Assembly (NCBI GenBank): GCA_039111535.1
Contig: JBCCIM010000033.1
Span: 1-39,881 of the forward strand
DNA: 39,881 bases
Direction of reading: 5' to 3'
Source: Bacteroidota bacterium
GTDB lineage: Bacteria; Bacteroidota; Rhodothermia; Rhodothermales; JAHQVL01
Shown: positions 1-8,772 of the stretch, piece by piece
How the letters are laid out: every line of letters begins with the position of its first letter
Numbering within the stretch: the stretch's first letter is position 1
Translations under genes and position numbers: made by a program
Notes under the pieces: model-generated
The model's database searches: none
The model's input: only the letters and a program-made list of their open reading frames with translations
Told to the model about the DNA's origin: nothing

Positions 1-788
1 CGCTTCGCAGGCCAGAACGATCGGTAGCCTGGAACGCGATGGTGTTCACGCCGGGTGCATTGGAACTGGAAATTTGGACGGTGGCTGTAAATCGGCCGTC
101 GCCGGCAACTTCATCATCCCCTCCTGCGCCGTCGTCAAAAAGTCCAAATGTGGCCTGTGGGTTGATTACGTTCCAGGCAAGCACAGAAGCGACGTTTGCC
201 ACACCCTGCGGGTCTGAGACCGTAGCAATCAATTGGAACGCTGTTGTGCCTTCAGCAGGGCGCGTCACTGTAGCCGGCGCTTCGATAGCTTCAATCACCG
301 GCGGATCCTGGACATTCAGCAGGGTAAAGGTGCCCAAAACCCGGTTGCTGAGCGTGCCGGCATTATCAACCGCATAGAGCTCAAGGGTGTAATCACCCGT
401 CTCGCCTTCGTTAAGCTCCTGGGTATAGTTGAGTACGTAGGTGCCGTCTACTTGCGGCTCCATTTCAACATTGGTAAGCGGATCGCTGCCAACCGTCGGC
501 GGGCGCAATACAAAGCGAACGGATGAAACGGTACCATCGGGGTCTGCTGCCTCTGCTGAAATGCTGAAGTCAACCCTTGCCGTTCCGTTTACCACGGAGC
601 CAGCGGGTGCAGTACCAAGATCGAGTTGCCTCGGGGAATAAGAAAGGTTGGAGACTTCAGGGGGCCGGCTTAACGCATCGGTTTGCTCGGGAAGCGAATC
701 ACATCCCGCAGCAAAAACCAGAAGAAGGCCCAATACAAGCGGGGCGGACATCCCTTTGCCGCGTCGCTTGCCAGTATTGAAAAACATG
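1..788 (-). CDS. Surface lipoprotein with repeated Ig-like domains (3' end outside window)
   Basis: The reading frame starts at an ATG at 788 and stays open to base 1, so only the first 262 codons are present and the C-terminus is missing. The start region has a basic stretch (KRRGK), a hydrophobic run and a lipobox FAAGC with the modified Cys at residue 29; a second Met at residue 13 is an alternative start. The mature part looks like two or more beta-sandwich modules of about 100 residues, each reading like a discussion of a difference or change (for example a stretch with DDGAGGDDEVAGDGRF, typical of bacterial Ig-like or choice-of-anchor modules). It is probably an outer-membrane or periplasmic lipoprotein. 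No specific function can be assigned. No Shine-Dalgarno is visible. Confidence 0.75.
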
Positions 789-969
789 GGTAAACCTGTG
801 TTCACTACAACAAAAAAATCCTAATGTATAATCTCAAAACAGTAGCAAACTGCGGTCATACCGTGTCCATTTGTGAGAAGAAATCTGAAGCGCGATTGGT
901 TGCGAATTCATACGGCAGTTTCAAAAAGAAGATCCAGCACACATACGGCGCCAGTTGCCCGCAATCCCT
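789..969. other. Intergenic region between lipoprotein and M50 protease genes
   Basis: This 181-base gap follows the M50 gene and precedes the lipoprotein gene on the minus strand. On the minus strand TATACAT around 820-830 could be a -10 element for the lipoprotein gene, but no good -35 accompanies it. No hairpin followed by a T-tract was seen. Confidence 0.3.
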
Positions 970-2223
970 TTAAATCACGCGCAACGGTGCAAAACTAAAG
1001 CAAAGCAGGAAAATCACAATGCTAAGGATCGCCAAAGCTTTTCTGCCGGGTGTCAGGGTTTGTGGCTGAAGTACGGGAGGGTGCTCAACCTTGATCAGAT
1101 AAATAATTAGCAAGCACCATATAAACCAGCCGGCATATCCAAAGCTGCTGAACAATGCTTTGTCGTACTGCGCCCACACCGTTACAGAAATAATGCCAAG
1201 CAATAGCGGCGCGATAAGTCGATGATTACCCTTGAATACGCGGGAAAGGTAGAAATACAGGATACCAGAAAGAATAAACCACCCGAGCCGGCCGGCAACT
1301 TCGCTCATTGCAAACAACGAAGGGAAAAAGTCCTCAACAAACCCAATGGATCCCGAGACCAACAACAGCACGATAAACCCGCGGGCAAGCCTGGTATGCC
1401 ATTTATGTCCTACGAGGGAAAACAGGATATGTCCGCCATCGAGTTGTCCAACGGGCAACAGGTTCAGTGCGGTAAAGAACAGGCCCATCCACCCGGCAAA
1501 CAGGATCGGATAGTGGTACATTTCGTCCATTGGCGGCACATTGTCGAAAAGCTGTGTCAGCATCCAATAGAGGGGAGTCTGCCCTACCAAGATGGTAAAA
1601 CTGTTGCCATCCGGCGGTGTAAGGTCCATTGACCGCCGGGGATAGGTGCCAAATTGCTGCACGTAGTTTTTGAGTTCTTCGTGCCCATCCAGATCCATGA
1701 TATAACTGGGATCTGGCAATGTAGCCAGCGCATAGAGCAAGAGACCAAGCGCAACGACAAAGCCGGCAATGGGCCCCCCGACACCAATATCAAATAATTT
1801 GCGTGTGGTTGGAATGGGTTCGCGAATCCGAATAACGGCGCCCAAGGTCCCAAGCCCAAGTGTCAGCGTTGGGATATAGAAGGGTAAAGAGGTGCGGATG
1901 CCATGGTAGCGGGCAGCAAAGTAATGCCCAAATTCGTGTACCGTAAGAAACAGCAGCAGAGAGCCGCCAAAGCGAAAGCCATCCAGTAAAAAGGCCCGAT
2001 CGAGCAGAAGCGTCCATGGGCTTGTCGGATCTCCCGTTACGTAGAGCGCAGAGCGCCCAACCCACTGACCGCCAGCGATGACCGTAGAAACCAGCGTTAG
2101 TATAAACAACAACGCATGCAGCCAATAACGATCGCGAGGCTCTGCATCTGCAGATTTGCCGGACACGCTCCGGGCCGTACGCTCAGCTCGTACGGGATTC
2201 AGCGATGTTGGATTGGGTTCCAA
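970..2223 (-). CDS. Membrane-embedded M50 (site-2 protease family) metalloprotease
   Basis: Intramembrane zinc protease of the M50 family, which cleaves membrane-bound substrates such as anti-sigma factors or signal-peptide remnants. HEFGH at residues 96-100 supplies two zinc His and the catalytic Glu, and LDGGH at 261-265 supplies the zinc Asp. GPIAG near 150-154 is also a family hallmark. Numerous membrane segments surround these motifs, and about 120 residues of further membrane segments follow the core. There is no PDZ domain, so it resembles the plant EGY-type/compact group rather than RseP. The start is a TTG: no ATG is available before the first membrane segment, and AGCAGGA lies five bases upstream. 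Substrate unknown. It is the last gene of a minus-strand run but is separated from the preceding aminotransferase by a terminator. Confidence 0.88.
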   Translation of the reverse strand: MEPNPTSLNPVRAERTARSVSGKSADAEPRDRYWLHALLFILTLVSTVIAGGQWVGRSALYVTGDPTSPWTLLLDRAFLLDGFRFGGSLLLFLTVHEFGHYFAARYHGIRTSLPFYIPTLTLGLGTLGAVIRIREPIPTTRKLFDIGVGGPIAGFVVALGLLLYALATLPDPSYIMDLDGHEELKNYVQQFGTYPRRSMDLTPPDGNSFTILVGQTPLYWMLTQLFDNVPPMDEMYHYPILFAGWMGLFFTALNLLPVGQLDGGHILFSLVGHKWHTRLARGFIVLLLVSGSIGFVEDFFPSLFAMSEVAGRLGWFILSGILYFYLSRVFKGNHRLIAPLLLGIISVTVWAQYDKALFSSFGYAGWFIWCLLIIYLIKVEHPPVLQPQTLTPGRKALAILSIVIFLLCFSFAPLRVI

Positions 2224-2280
2224 GGGATTCCTGCTCTCCTGAATTCTGGGTTAACGCTTACAAACAAAGGCCGGCTTGCT

Positions 2281-2312
2281 AAAAACAGCAAACAGGGGCA
2301 TGCCCCTGCTGT
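2281..2312 (-). terminator. Intrinsic terminator after the aminotransferase gene
   Basis: Read on the minus strand: ACAGC-AGGGG-loop CATG-CCCCT-bulge GTTT-GCTGT followed directly by five T. The core CAGGGGCATGCCCCTG (2293-2308) is a perfect 16-base palindrome. It lies 40-70 bases past the aminotransferase stop and isolates the M50 gene from upstream transcription. Confidence 0.7.
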
Positions 2313-2351
2313 GTACTATTGGCTAAAAACATGTAAAGCCGGCTTCGCAAA

Positions 2352-3566
2352 TCACCGTAACGCTTCAAGACCTTTTTTGATGCGACGCATCGCTTCTTCA
2401 AGGTCGGCTTGCGCTGCAGCGTAAGAAATACGGAGGCCATTGGGAGCACCAAACGCATGCCCTGGCACCAGGGCGACGTTGTGTTCTTCGAGCAAATAGA
2501 AACACAAATCCTGACTAGATTCGATTTTCTTGCCTTCAGGTGTTGATTTGCCGTAATACGCGGATACTTCGGGGAAAAGGTAAAACGCGCCTTCTGGTTT
2601 CGGACAGCGAATACCCGGAATTTGTAGCAACGCGTCTAACATGAAATCGCGCCGGCTCCTGAACGCATCGACCATCGGCTTCAGCTTGCTTTTATCCATC
2701 TGCAAAGCGGCTACGCCTGCGCGCTGGGTGATGCTGCAGGGTGCAGACGTGAACTGTCCCTGAATTTTGGAAGCTGCTTTTACAATGGGTTTTGGGCCGG
2801 CCATGTAGCCCAGCCGCCACCCCGTCATCGCAAATCCCTTTGAAAAACCATTCACGGTGATGGTCCGCTCTTTCATACCCGGCAAAGCCGCAAACGAGGT
2901 ATGCCCGGCATCAAAAAGTACGTACTCATAAATCTCATCCGACAAAATGTAAACGTGCTCATGCCGGCGCATGACGTCTGCTATCGCCATCATTTCTTCG
3001 CGGCTATACACCGAACCCGTAGGATTTGAGGGCGAGCAAAGAATAAATATCCGCGTATTGGGCGTGATGGCAGCTTCGAGGGCGGCAGCGTCAACGCGGT
3101 AATCCTGGTCAACACCCGTAGGTAGCGCTACAGGCTTTGCGCCGGCAAAGCGCGTCATTTCGGGGTAACTTACCCAGTAAGGTGCAGGAATCAACACTTC
3201 ATCGCCGGGCCGGCACAGCACAGAGATGGCCAGTGCTACAGACTGCTTTGCACCATTTGAACAAAGAATCTGGTCGAGTCCGTAATCGAGCCCGTTATCC
3301 CGCTTCAGCTTTTTCTGGATTTCTTCCCGCAATTCGGGCATCCCCATATTTTGGGTATAATGGGTGAAGCCTTCTTCAATGGCCTGCTGGCCACCCTGAG
3401 AAATTTCTGCGGGCGTCGCAAAATCGGGCTCGCCAGCACTAAGGCTGATTACAGGTTTTCCCTGCCGGCGCAACTCCATGGCGCGGCCGGTCATCGCGAG
3501 GGTTGCAGAGGGCTGCATTGATGCAACGCGGGGATTCACTTCTACGGACAAAGTAGCTTCAGACAT
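2352..3566 (-). CDS. PLP-dependent aspartate-type aminotransferase (class I)
   Basis: Fold-type I aminotransferase, 404 residues, the usual length for the AspC/AspB Igamma subgroup that moves the amino group between aspartate and 2-oxoglutarate (some members also act on prephenate or aromatic substrates). Visible PLP residues are N181 in SPSNPTG, D210 and Y213 in SDEIYEY, and the Schiff-base Lys243 in GFSKGFAMTGWRLGY; the C-terminal substrate-carboxylate Arg is in GLRISYA near residue 379. ATG start at 3566, no Shine-Dalgarno. It runs in the same direction as coaD and rsmD but 115 bases separate it from coaD. Exact substrate range cannot be read from sequence. Confidence 0.93.
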   Translation of the reverse strand: MSEATLSVEVNPRVASMQPSATLAMTGRAMELRRQGKPVISLSAGEPDFATPAEISQGGQQAIEEGFTHYTQNMGMPELREEIQKKLKRDNGLDYGLDQILCSNGAKQSVALAISVLCRPGDEVLIPAPYWVSYPEMTRFAGAKPVALPTGVDQDYRVDAAALEAAITPNTRIFILCSPSNPTGSVYSREEMMAIADVMRRHEHVYILSDEIYEYVLFDAGHTSFAALPGMKERTITVNGFSKGFAMTGWRLGYMAGPKPIVKAASKIQGQFTSAPCSITQRAGVAALQMDKSKLKPMVDAFRSRRDFMLDALLQIPGIRCPKPEGAFYLFPEVSAYYGKSTPEGKKIESSQDLCFYLLEEHNVALVPGHAFGAPNGLRISYAAAQADLEEAMRRIKKGLEALR

Positions 3567-3681
3567 GCTAGAAACGGGTTTTAAGGTACAGTAACAAAAG
3601 CGGCTGGTCAGGCATGTGTAAATGCATCACCGTAAAATGCCCCAGCTTCGTCTCCTGAACTCAGTACTTGCGTTTTTGATC

Positions 3682-4155
3682 TCACATTTTTGAACGAAGC
3701 GCTTCCAAAATTGGCGGAGGCACAAATGAAGAAACATCCCCTCCCCAACGATGCACATCACGAACAATTGTTGAGCTGATCAATCCGTATTCCTGCGCCG
3801 GCAGCAAAAACACAGTCTCAAGCCCCGGATTTAGTTTTCGATTGGCATCAGCCATCGGCCGCTCGTACTCAAAATCACTCACCTGGCGCAATCCTCGTAG
3901 TAAGGCGACAGCATTCCGCTCGCGCGCATGATCCGCGATCAAGCCTTTAAAACTGTGTACCGAAACCCGATCCAGGTGTGCAACACAGGCCTCGATAAGC
4001 TGGCAGCGTTCCTCTGGATCAAAGAGTGCCTTTTTGGAGGAATTCACTGCAACCGTGACCTCAATTCGGTCGAAAATACTGAGGCCACGTTCGAGCAGAT
4101 CGAGGTGTCCGAGGGTGAAGGGATCAAAAGAACCAGGAAAAAGAGCTACACGCAT
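3682..4155 (-). CDS. coaD: Pantetheine-phosphate adenylyltransferase CoaD
   Basis: Fourth step of coenzyme A synthesis: 4'-phosphopantetheine plus ATP gives dephospho-CoA and pyrophosphate in the cytoplasm. The 157-residue length is typical. FPGSFDPFTLGH at the N-terminus is the nucleotidyltransferase TxGH motif (His18), and LISSTIVR near residue 127-134 is the second conserved motif. It lies 51 bases downstream of rsmD in the same direction, an arrangement (rsmD-coaD) that is widespread in bacteria, and a DUF3822-like gene precedes both as in many Bacteroidota. Confidence 0.96.
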   Translation of the reverse strand: MRVALFPGSFDPFTLGHLDLLERGLSIFDRIEVTVAVNSSKKALFDPEERCQLIEACVAHLDRVSVHSFKGLIADHARERNAVALLRGLRQVSDFEYERPMADANRKLNPGLETVFLLPAQEYGLISSTIVRDVHRWGGDVSSFVPPPILEALRSKM

Positions 4156-4206
4156 TGCTTCAGCTTGGTTGAGACTTGCGAGAAACGGGTCTGCGCAAAA
4201 GGGCTG

Positions 4207-4740
4207 TTACTTTTGAAAAATAGAGACAGTGGTCCGTCCGTACGACTTTACCCGCACTACCCGGTCATCGTCTTCAAAATTGTGTTGCTGATCGTGTTCG
4301 AGCGAAAACATGCCGCCCGGCTTGAGCAAAGGCCAAACACGATCGGGCAAACGCTCTATGCCGTCCAGCGCATACGGGGGATCGGCAAAAACAATATCAA
4401 ACGGCTCACCGTGGTAAGATCGCAAAAAACTGGCAACTTCCGTTTGGTAGAATACCGTGGCCTCGTCAACACCCAGGGTCGTAGCGTTTTCGCGGCATAT
4501 TTTCATCACCCGGCTGTTCGATTCGACAAAATAGACGAGATTTGCGCCCCTGCTAATGGCTTCGAGACCAAGCGAACCGGTGCCAGCAAATAAATCCAGG
4601 ATCTGGATATCTTCAAAATCTATTCGGCTGGTGAGCAGGTTGAAAAGCGATTCGCGCGTACGATCCGTTGTTGGTCGCGTCAGGTGCCCTTTGGGGGCTT
4701 TTAAGGTTCTGCTCCGTAACGAGCCGGCTATGATACGCAT
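4207..4740 (-). CDS. rsmD: 16S rRNA (guanine966-N2)-methyltransferase RsmD
   Basis: SAM-dependent methyltransferase that modifies G966 of 16S rRNA in the small subunit. From the chosen ATG (4740) the protein is 177 residues: the RsmD N-terminus MRIIAGSLRSRTLKAP, the SAM-binding LDLFAGTGSLGLEA at 48-61, and the catalytic DPPY at 120-123. The frame is open upstream to 4881 but that extension overlaps the end of the preceding gene and has no family similarity, so 4740 is preferred. It sits between the PilM-like gene (62 bases upstream) and coaD, probably one transcript. Confidence 0.94.
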   Translation of the reverse strand: MRIIAGSLRSRTLKAPKGHLTRPTTDRTRESLFNLLTSRIDFEDIQILDLFAGTGSLGLEAISRGANLVYFVESNSRVMKICRENATTLGVDEATVFYQTEVASFLRSYHGEPFDIVFADPPYALDGIERLPDRVWPLLKPGGMFSLEHDQQHNFEDDDRVVRVKSYGRTTVSIFQK

Positions 4741-4801
4741 AGGTGGTAAGCGATCAATCAGACAAGAGACAATGCGATGTAGTTGAGCGGCGGTCCCGCT
4801 G

Positions 4802-5725
4802 CTACATCGCGATCCCAATGCAGGGTGCGTACGCTTCTGCGGTAAAATGCATACCCGGACCTTTACGGTCGAGGGAGACAATTTCCATGGGATTCAGCAC
4901 TTCGGGTGTTTTTTTAAAGATCTCCTGCAATACTGAGAACACCTCAGCATCGATATCTTCGCCATAGATGTAAAGTTGCCCCACAGCGGCACGGTCGATA
5001 TTGAGCCGGCGCAACAGGGAAAGCGCGAAATAGACGCTATCTGTAGGCGTACTGGTATCGGTGTAGTGGCTGTAATTCCAGGCAAAGTCCTGACACAACA
5101 CGTACTCAATGTGGGTTTTATAGTAGCCAATGGCGAGGGCATAAGGTGCATCAGCCCCAGCAATCATGTTCTCATTGCGTGCCATGGCTTCAATCGCATT
5201 GGCGGTACCCCGCGTACTCAAATTGAACCGAAAATGGTCGTGCGGTAAGGCAGATAAAATATCGTTCAACTGACCATGGATGCGCTCGTGAACGCCAAGG
5301 ACATGAAACCACTCCACAACCCGACCATTGTCGAGTTTTTCCGTGCGCACAACATCTGCAGTCAGATGCAAGGGCAACGGAGGTGTGGTCGAGGTAAGCA
5401 AGGTGGCTTCTTCCTGGAGGCGCCATTTGCGCTCATCCTCGGTAAGGTCCACATAGAGCGGGGTAAAGAAAGAAAAGCAGTTGCTGGGGTGAAACACAAC
5501 GTTCAGTTCCGTAGCGACAGATTCCGAAAAAACGTCGTTTAGGGCTTCGGTGAGTGTTTCGAGTTGGGCTGGCTGCGCCCCCTCAGAGAGGGAACGCGCC
5601 ATATTAAAATCAAACTCGCAGCTACCCAGCTTCAACAATTTATAGTCAGAACCATTCCGTTCGACTTCAGCATAGCGCAGCGTCGACTCATACAGGTCAA
5701 CGCCGGCCCGCACAAAAGCTCCCAT
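4802..5725 (-). CDS. PilM-like actin-fold protein, DUF3822 family by context
   Basis: 307 residues. The first 40 residues (MGAFVRAGVDLYESTLRYAE, then a Y-x-L-L-x-L-G-S segment) read like the first phosphate-binding strand pair of PilM/FtsA-type actin-fold proteins. The middle (VVFHPSNCFSFFTPLYVDL, followed by an EEATLL helix) and the location directly upstream of rsmD-coaD match the DUF3822 family of Bacteroidota, whose members are uncharacterised. There is no signal peptide or membrane segment, so it is cytoplasmic. The gene upstream (5799-6254) encodes a single-span membrane protein and may be its partner, as PilN is for PilM. Whether it binds nucleotide is unknown; the phosphate loop DLYEST lacks the usual glycines. 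Confidence 0.62.
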   Translation of the reverse strand: MGAFVRAGVDLYESTLRYAEVERNGSDYKLLKLGSCEFDFNMARSLSEGAQPAQLETLTEALNDVFSESVATELNVVFHPSNCFSFFTPLYVDLTEDERKWRLQEEATLLTSTTPPLPLHLTADVVRTEKLDNGRVVEWFHVLGVHERIHGQLNDILSALPHDHFRFNLSTRGTANAIEAMARNENMIAGADAPYALAIGYYKTHIEYVLCQDFAWNYSHYTDTSTPTDSVYFALSLLRRLNIDRAAVGQLYIYGEDIDAEVFSVLQEIFKKTPEVLNPMEIVSLDRKGPGMHFTAEAYAPCIGIAM

Positions 5726-5798
5726 AGGGTATCCTCTGCTCCCTTCTTGTCACGTCCAGATTACTGACCCGGGAGCCACCTGAATGTACGAGGGATTA

Positions 5799-6254
5799 TT
5801 ATTCCCAACTGGCTGCATTGAGCAGCGTCACATCCGACAATAAAGTGCCAATTGAGTCGTCAGAATCCGGGTCTGCCAACAAATATGTTTTGACGCGGGA
5901 TGTGTCGTTCGTTGAGTATGTAAACATCTTGCCGGTACGCGGCGAGTAAATCAGCGAATCGAGATTGAGTTCCATACCGAGTACGCTATCTCGCTTCATG
6001 CTAAAGACGGAATCCATCTTGGCAAAAAGCGCCAGCGAGTCGATTGTTGAAGGAAAACGCTCGTATTGTGATTCATACTGAATAGCAACCTGGCGCACCT
6101 GGTCCATACGTGCGCGGGTCAGTTCAGTCAATTCTTGTTGCCGTTCAATTTCTTCATACGGCTCTGTAATAGAGAGGTACAAGAAATACGACAATGCTGC
6201 GATCAAGACCCATAAAAGAATCTGAAGGCCTGTACGAAGGCTACCTGAAGCCAT
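5799..6254 (-). CDS. Single-span membrane protein of unknown function
   Basis: 151 residues with an N-terminal membrane segment at about residues 9-27 (LQILLWVLIAALSYFLYLSI), then a charged, helix-rich stretch (about 30-60, EEIERQQELTELTRARMDQV) that may form a coiled coil, then a polar domain. The topology suggests a small cytoplasmic N-terminus and a periplasmic body. The repeated phrases DSLALFAKMDSVF and SLIYSPRTGKMFTYSTN resemble short beta-rich folds, as found in pilin-like or secretion-linked proteins, but I recognise no family. It precedes the PilM-like gene by 73 bases on the same strand. Confidence 0.6.
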   Translation of the reverse strand: MASGSLRTGLQILLWVLIAALSYFLYLSITEPYEEIERQQELTELTRARMDQVRQVAIQYESQYERFPSTIDSLALFAKMDSVFSMKRDSVLGMELNLDSLIYSPRTGKMFTYSTNDTSRVKTYLLADPDSDDSIGTLLSDVTLLNAASWE

Positions 6255-6552
6255 AATTCGATTTACTCCGGGTGGGTTTTGGTGGTACGGTAATTCGTTT
6301 TAACGCGTCGCGTGGGTGATAACGCCCCTGGTTGCGACGGATAATTGCATTTAAATGCTGGTGCGCACTCAAATGCATGTATTCTCGGGGTCCTACAAGA
6401 ATATGAGCGTTGAAAATACTGGCCCTTCCTTCTAAATGCAACTCCCCTCGCGTGGGATGCGCGGTTAATTGACAAAACAAAGGTGAACCATGTGAAGTTT
6501 GAGGCTCATACCTGCGTGTGGTATAAAAAAAGACCACTTAGCTTTAAGATAG
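6255..6552. promoter_or_regulatory. Divergent intergenic region (membrane protein / pdxJ)
   Basis: About 300 bases separate the divergent genes, so it should hold both promoters. An inverted repeat GTGGT...ACCAC (6518-6522 with 6533-6537) encloses TATAAAAAAA, about 30 bases before the pdxJ start; TATAAA could be a -10 element inside the hairpin. No coding capacity was convincing. Confidence 0.3.
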
Positions 6553-6567
6553 TTGCCCTGCCCGAAA

Positions 6568-7311
6568 ATGAACACATCCACCAAAAAAATCACCCGTTTA
6601 TTAATAAACATTGACCATGTGGCAACCTTGCGCAATGCACGCCGGGAGGCCTTTCCTGACCCGGTTCACGCTGCTGTACTCGCTGAAACGGCCGGCGCAG
6701 ACGGGATTGTTTTCCACCATCGCGTGGATGAGCGGCACATCAATGAACGCGATGTGCGAATACTCAAAGAGGTTGTCAAGACGAAACTGGATTTTGAACT
6801 CTCCATGAATGAGGGGATCATTGCGCTTTGCTGTGAGATCCAGCCCCCATTGGCGACACTTGTCCCTGAAAAAAGGGAAGAAGTGACCACTGAAAGCGGG
6901 TTAGACATTATTAAACACAAATCGCGGATCAAAGCGGTTACCGCACAGTTGTTCGACGCCGGCATAGAGGAAGTAGCCCTTTTTGTCGACCCTGACCCTG
7001 CACAAATCGAAGCGGTTGCGGCAACGGGGGCAAACTGTATTGAATTGCACACGGGTGAATACGCTGTAGCTGCCTCCCATGCAGAACGGATGCGCCAAAT
7101 CGAACGGTTGGCCGCTGCCGCAACGCAGGCGCATGCTATGGGCATTACCGTCCATGCCGGCCACGGACTCGATTACAGCAACTATGCCCTGTTCAAACAA
7201 CACGTACCGTACATCAGCGAAGTGTCGATTGGTTTTGCGGTTATTGCCCGTGCCATGTTTATTGGTTTCGAACAGGCCGTACGCGAAATGTTACAAATTG
7301 TTAAAAACTGA
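6568..7311 (+). CDS. pdxJ: Pyridoxine 5'-phosphate synthase PdxJ
   Basis: Last ring-closing step of DXP-dependent vitamin B6 synthesis: 1-deoxy-D-xylulose 5-phosphate plus 3-amino-1-hydroxyacetone 1-phosphate gives pyridoxine 5'-phosphate. It is a TIM barrel of 247 residues from the ATG at 6568; a TTG five codons upstream opens the frame but is less likely. LLINIDHVATLRNAR at the N-terminus is the family signature; the active-site segment reads HHRVDERHIN, close to the HPRPDERHI form seen in Bacteroidota. IELHTGEYA and HAGHGLDYSN carry phosphate-binding and catalytic His residues. era follows 30 bases later. pdxB, an earlier step of the same pathway, lies 1.5 kb away on the other strand. Confidence 0.95.
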   Translation: MNTSTKKITRLLINIDHVATLRNARREAFPDPVHAAVLAETAGADGIVFHHRVDERHINERDVRILKEVVKTKLDFELSMNEGIIALCCEIQPPLATLVPEKREEVTTESGLDIIKHKSRIKAVTAQLFDAGIEEVALFVDPDPAQIEAVAATGANCIELHTGEYAVAASHAERMRQIERLAAAATQAHAMGITVHAGHGLDYSNYALFKQHVPYISEVSIGFAVIARAMFIGFEQAVREMLQIVKN

Positions 7312-7341
7312 ATTTTTCAGGCGAATAAAATCAAACCCGTT

Positions 7342-8244
7342 TTGAGCAAGAATACCGAAATCCCCTCTCCCCACCGTAGCGGATATATCGCGCTGATCGG
7401 CAAACCCAATGTGGGTAAAAGCACGCTGATTAACGCATTGGTTGGGCAAAAAATGTCGATTGTTACCTCTAAACCGCAAACGACGCGGCACCGGGTACTC
7501 GGTATACATTCTACGGATGACTACCAGGCTATTTTCCTGGATACCCCCGGCGTATTGGAGCCCAAATACAAGCTGCACGCAGCCATGATGCGCAACGTCC
7601 ACAGCGCGGCTGATGATGCAGATGTCATCTTAATGATTGTCGATGTACGCGATGACCCTAAAGACGTTATGGACCTGGGTGTTCTCAAAGGTAAGCCCGT
7701 CTTTCTTGTCATCAACAAAATTGACCTGATTCCAGAGAAAGAGGCGCTGCCTCTGGCTGAAGCGTACGCCGAGATGTACAATTTTGAAGGAATTATCCCT
7801 ATTTCGGCGCTAAAAGGCGCCAACCTGGATCGGCTCAAATCACTCTTTCTCACCTACCTGCCGGCCGGCCCTCCCTTTTACCCCAAAGAAATGATCAGCG
7901 AGCACCCGGTGCGCTTCTTTGTTGCAGAAATTATCCGGGAGAAGATCTTTGAGTTTTACAGCAAAGAAATCCCTTATTCAACCCAGGTTAATATTACAGT
8001 ATACAAGGAGCGGGAAAAGAAAAAGGACCTGATCGACGCTGAAATTGTTGTCGAACGCAATTCACAAAAAGGCATCCTGATCGGCAAAGGCGGAAGTGCG
8101 CTGAAACGCGTTGGCTCTGCGGCGCGCAAAGACATCGAAGCCCTCATAGACCGGGAAATCTTTCTACAACTCCACGTGAAGGTCCGCGAAGGCTGGCGAA
8201 ATCATGACAATTTGCTCAAGTCTTTTGGGTACGGCAAACAATAG
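7342..8244 (+). CDS. era: GTPase Era, ribosome assembly factor
   Basis: Essential GTPase that binds the 3' end of 16S rRNA and assists 30S maturation. All G motifs are present: GKPNVGKS (G1), TTRHRVLG (G2), DTPG (G3), NKID (G4), SALKG (G5). A C-terminal KH domain has the loop IGKGGSALKR. 300 residues, normal length. The start is a TTG at 7342: the frame upstream runs straight back to the pdxJ stop and the next in-frame ATG is inside the G domain, so no ATG start is possible. The pdxJ stop and the TTG are in the same frame, 30 bases apart, consistent with cotranscription. Confidence 0.95.
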   Translation: MSKNTEIPSPHRSGYIALIGKPNVGKSTLINALVGQKMSIVTSKPQTTRHRVLGIHSTDDYQAIFLDTPGVLEPKYKLHAAMMRNVHSAADDADVILMIVDVRDDPKDVMDLGVLKGKPVFLVINKIDLIPEKEALPLAEAYAEMYNFEGIIPISALKGANLDRLKSLFLTYLPAGPPFYPKEMISEHPVRFFVAEIIREKIFEFYSKEIPYSTQVNITVYKEREKKKDLIDAEIVVERNSQKGILIGKGGSALKRVGSAARKDIEALIDREIFLQLHVKVREGWRNHDNLLKSFGYGKQ

Positions 8245-8268
8245 AACAGACCAAATCACACTGCTTTT

Positions 8269-8682
8269 ATGGCCATTTCTTTTGAAACTGAACAGGAGCG
8301 CGAGGTCTGGGGCGTAATCAACGCAATCAATGAAGCCTGGGTAAATGATCGGGCCGAGCAAGTTGCGTTGCACTTGCACCCTGATTGTGTAATGACGTCT
8401 CCAGACTTTGATCAATACCTGCGCGGCAAGCAAGCCGTGGTAGACAGCTACATCGCCTACACAAAAATGGCACGCACCCTCGCGTTTGGTATCGCCAACG
8501 CAAGCGTCGACATTTTTGGCGATATGGCCATGGTCAATACTACGTTTGTTATGACCTACCAACTCGAAGGGAAAACCTACCAGAGTTCCGGACGCGATAT
8601 CTGGACCCTGAAGCACGCAAACAACCGCTGGTACGGTATCTGGCGCTCACTGGCAGATATGCAGGAGGAGGCGTCCGGTTAA
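8269..8682 (+). CDS. SnoaL-like / DUF4440 NTF2-fold protein
   Basis: 137 residues with the NTF2-like pattern: an N-terminal helix pair (EREVWGVINAINEAWVN), a strand with HPDCVMTSPDF, then GKQAVVDSY and a C-terminal sheet ending W-x-x-x-H-x-N-x-x-W. Members of this fold are small ketosteroid-isomerase-like enzymes or ligand binders; nothing here fixes the substrate. ATG start 24 bases after era, so it is probably the third gene of the pdxJ-era transcript. It converges on pdxB with a 90-base gap in which no intrinsic terminator is evident. Confidence 0.72.
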   Translation: MAISFETEQEREVWGVINAINEAWVNDRAEQVALHLHPDCVMTSPDFDQYLRGKQAVVDSYIAYTKMARTLAFGIANASVDIFGDMAMVNTTFVMTYQLEGKTYQSSGRDIWTLKHANNRWYGIWRSLADMQEEASG

Positions 8683-8772
8683 GGCATCCTAAACCCTTCG
8701 ATGCGGACTTTCTATATCGAATTCACCTCTCTCAAGGGGCAAATTTGTGACGTCCTGTTACGATGTCGAGCG

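Noticed and set aside
3928-4593. 221-codon open frame on the plus strand
   Set aside because: Antisense across coaD and rsmD, both confidently identified; no family resemblance.
4741-4881. Extended N-terminus of RsmD
   Set aside because: The 47 additional codons overlap the end of the preceding gene and have no RsmD similarity.
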